Shown in pieces: positions 63,603 through 64,000 of a DNA stretch of 64,000 nucleotides. Both the position numbers and the translations under genes were made by a program. How positions within the stretch are numbered: the stretch's first letter is position 1; each line of letters opens with the position of its first letter. Source of the DNA: JAZDLX01 sp964538455 (GTDB lineage: Bacteria > Electryoneota > Electryoneia > Electryoneales > Electryoneaceae); contig CAZIDZ010000002.1 in NCBI GenBank assembly GCA_964538455.1, positions 124,001-188,000 on the forward strand. The letters run 5' to 3'. A model generated the notes under the pieces. The model was not told the DNA's origin. It ran no database searches and saw nothing but the letters and a program-made list of their open reading frames with translations.

Positions 63603-64000
63603 CTACCTCCCGTCCCTCACGATGATGCGGAATTGAAGAAGGCTTTTACCTACAGCGGCGTAGAGCCGGTCGCCGCGAAGCGCGATGTCTTGTACCGGCC
63701 CGCCTACAATCTCCCGGGGCCAGCGTCCGAGTTCGCTTCCGGTATCTGAAAAAGCGACGATGCCGCTGTCACCGCACAGCCAGAGACGGTGGTTGCCCTG
63801 TGCGATTCCCACCGGCCCGTCTCCCGCAAGTTTCCAGGGGCGCAGTCCGCGCAGAGTACCGAAACGGTCGAGCAGCACCACGGCGTGGAGTCCGGGGTCG
63901 GCGATAGCGAATCCATTGTCGTCGGTCGTTTCGATCCGCCGGGGCTCAACGAGGGCGGGTCCCGCTTGCCCGAAGGACGCCACACGCTCCACGAGGCGTC
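63603..64000 (-). CDS. Beta-propeller-like protein (5' truncated by the window edge)
   Basis: At least 129 residues; the reading frame remains open to the window end. Recurrent strands ending in DRFGTLRGLRPW, GIAQGNHRLWLCGDSGIVAF and DIALRGDRLYAAVGKSLLQF suggest a six-bladed or NHL-type propeller. It lies upstream of the large outer-membrane protein with 3 bases between stop and start, so they are one operon. Confidence 0.6.
   Translation of the reverse strand, partial: RLVERVASFGQAGPALVEPRRIETTDDNGFAIADPGLHAVVLLDRFGTLRGLRPWKLAGDGPVGIAQGNHRLWLCGDSGIVAFSDTGSELGRWPREIVGGPVQDIALRGDRLYAAVGKSLLQFRIIVRDGR

Overview
The window reads as a GC-rich chromosomal contig from a Gram-negative bacterium. 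The best clue to its lineage is protein secretion. Two large exported proteins end in a type IX secretion (T9SS) type A sorting domain with the PNPFNP signature (21015-23144 and 23605-28485), and a gene at 52227-53096 resembles PorD (DUF4835), a T9SS factor. Several outer-membrane beta-barrel proteins, lipoproteins, and ATP synthase a and b subunits with signal-peptide-like N-termini fit the same picture. Together these point to the Fibrobacteres-Chlorobi-Bacteroidetes (FCB) superphylum or an uncultivated neighbour. The exact phylum cannot be fixed from the sequence. A run of 100 N at 47495-47594 shows the sequence is a scaffolded draft or metagenome assembly.

Layout. 1-2089: end of an STAS anti-sigma antagonist, a GAF-PP2C phosphatase and an RsbW-like kinase, i.e. 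a partner-switching module. 2306-9100: surface proteins, including two paralogous beta-barrels, with a cobalamin-dependent radical SAM gene between them and a beta-CASP metallo-beta-lactamase nuclease after them. The first barrel copy is followed by a relict of the nuclease's 3' end, so this locus went through a partial duplication. 9278-10069: an atypical SpoU/RlmB-like methyltransferase. 10269-19616: M23 peptidase, bactofilin and a complete F1Fo ATP synthase operon (atpZ-like, a 97-residue membrane protein, atpB, E, F, H, A, G, an 88-residue membrane protein, atpD, C), interrupted by two dispersed palindromic repeats and closed by a hairpin terminator. 19956-28485: three large exported proteins, the last with a structured leader that may be a c-di-GMP-I (GEMM)-like riboswitch. 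28571-34174: PAS histidine kinase, HAD phosphatase and DNA polymerase I. 34268-34528: a cluster of intergenic palindromes. 34635-41485: subtilase, SH3 lipoprotein, phosphodiesterase, HAD phosphatase, universal stress protein, glycosyltransferase 9 and a YhhQ/queuosine-precursor transporter. 41733-47245: Cys-rich MerR regulator, alkaline-phosphatase-superfamily enzyme, MazG, CDF transporter, a lipoprotein and a GNAT-like protein. 47596-53096: glutamate-semialdehyde dehydrogenase, a second lipoprotein of the same family, a CPA-type antiporter and the PorD-like protein. 53320-64000: UvrC, an NHL propeller, an FtsX/MacB-type permease, an NAD(P)-binding protein, a 1138-residue predicted outer-membrane protein and a truncated propeller gene.

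Most genes are housekeeping or envelope functions. No prophage, CRISPR array, insertion sequence with transposase, rRNA or intact tRNA was seen. The less ordinary points are the relict duplication, the extra small membrane proteins in the ATP synthase operon, the possible structured leader upstream of a T9SS substrate, the MerR protein with eight cysteines, the RlmB-like enzyme missing signature asparagines, and the paired GCC-lipobox lipoproteins.
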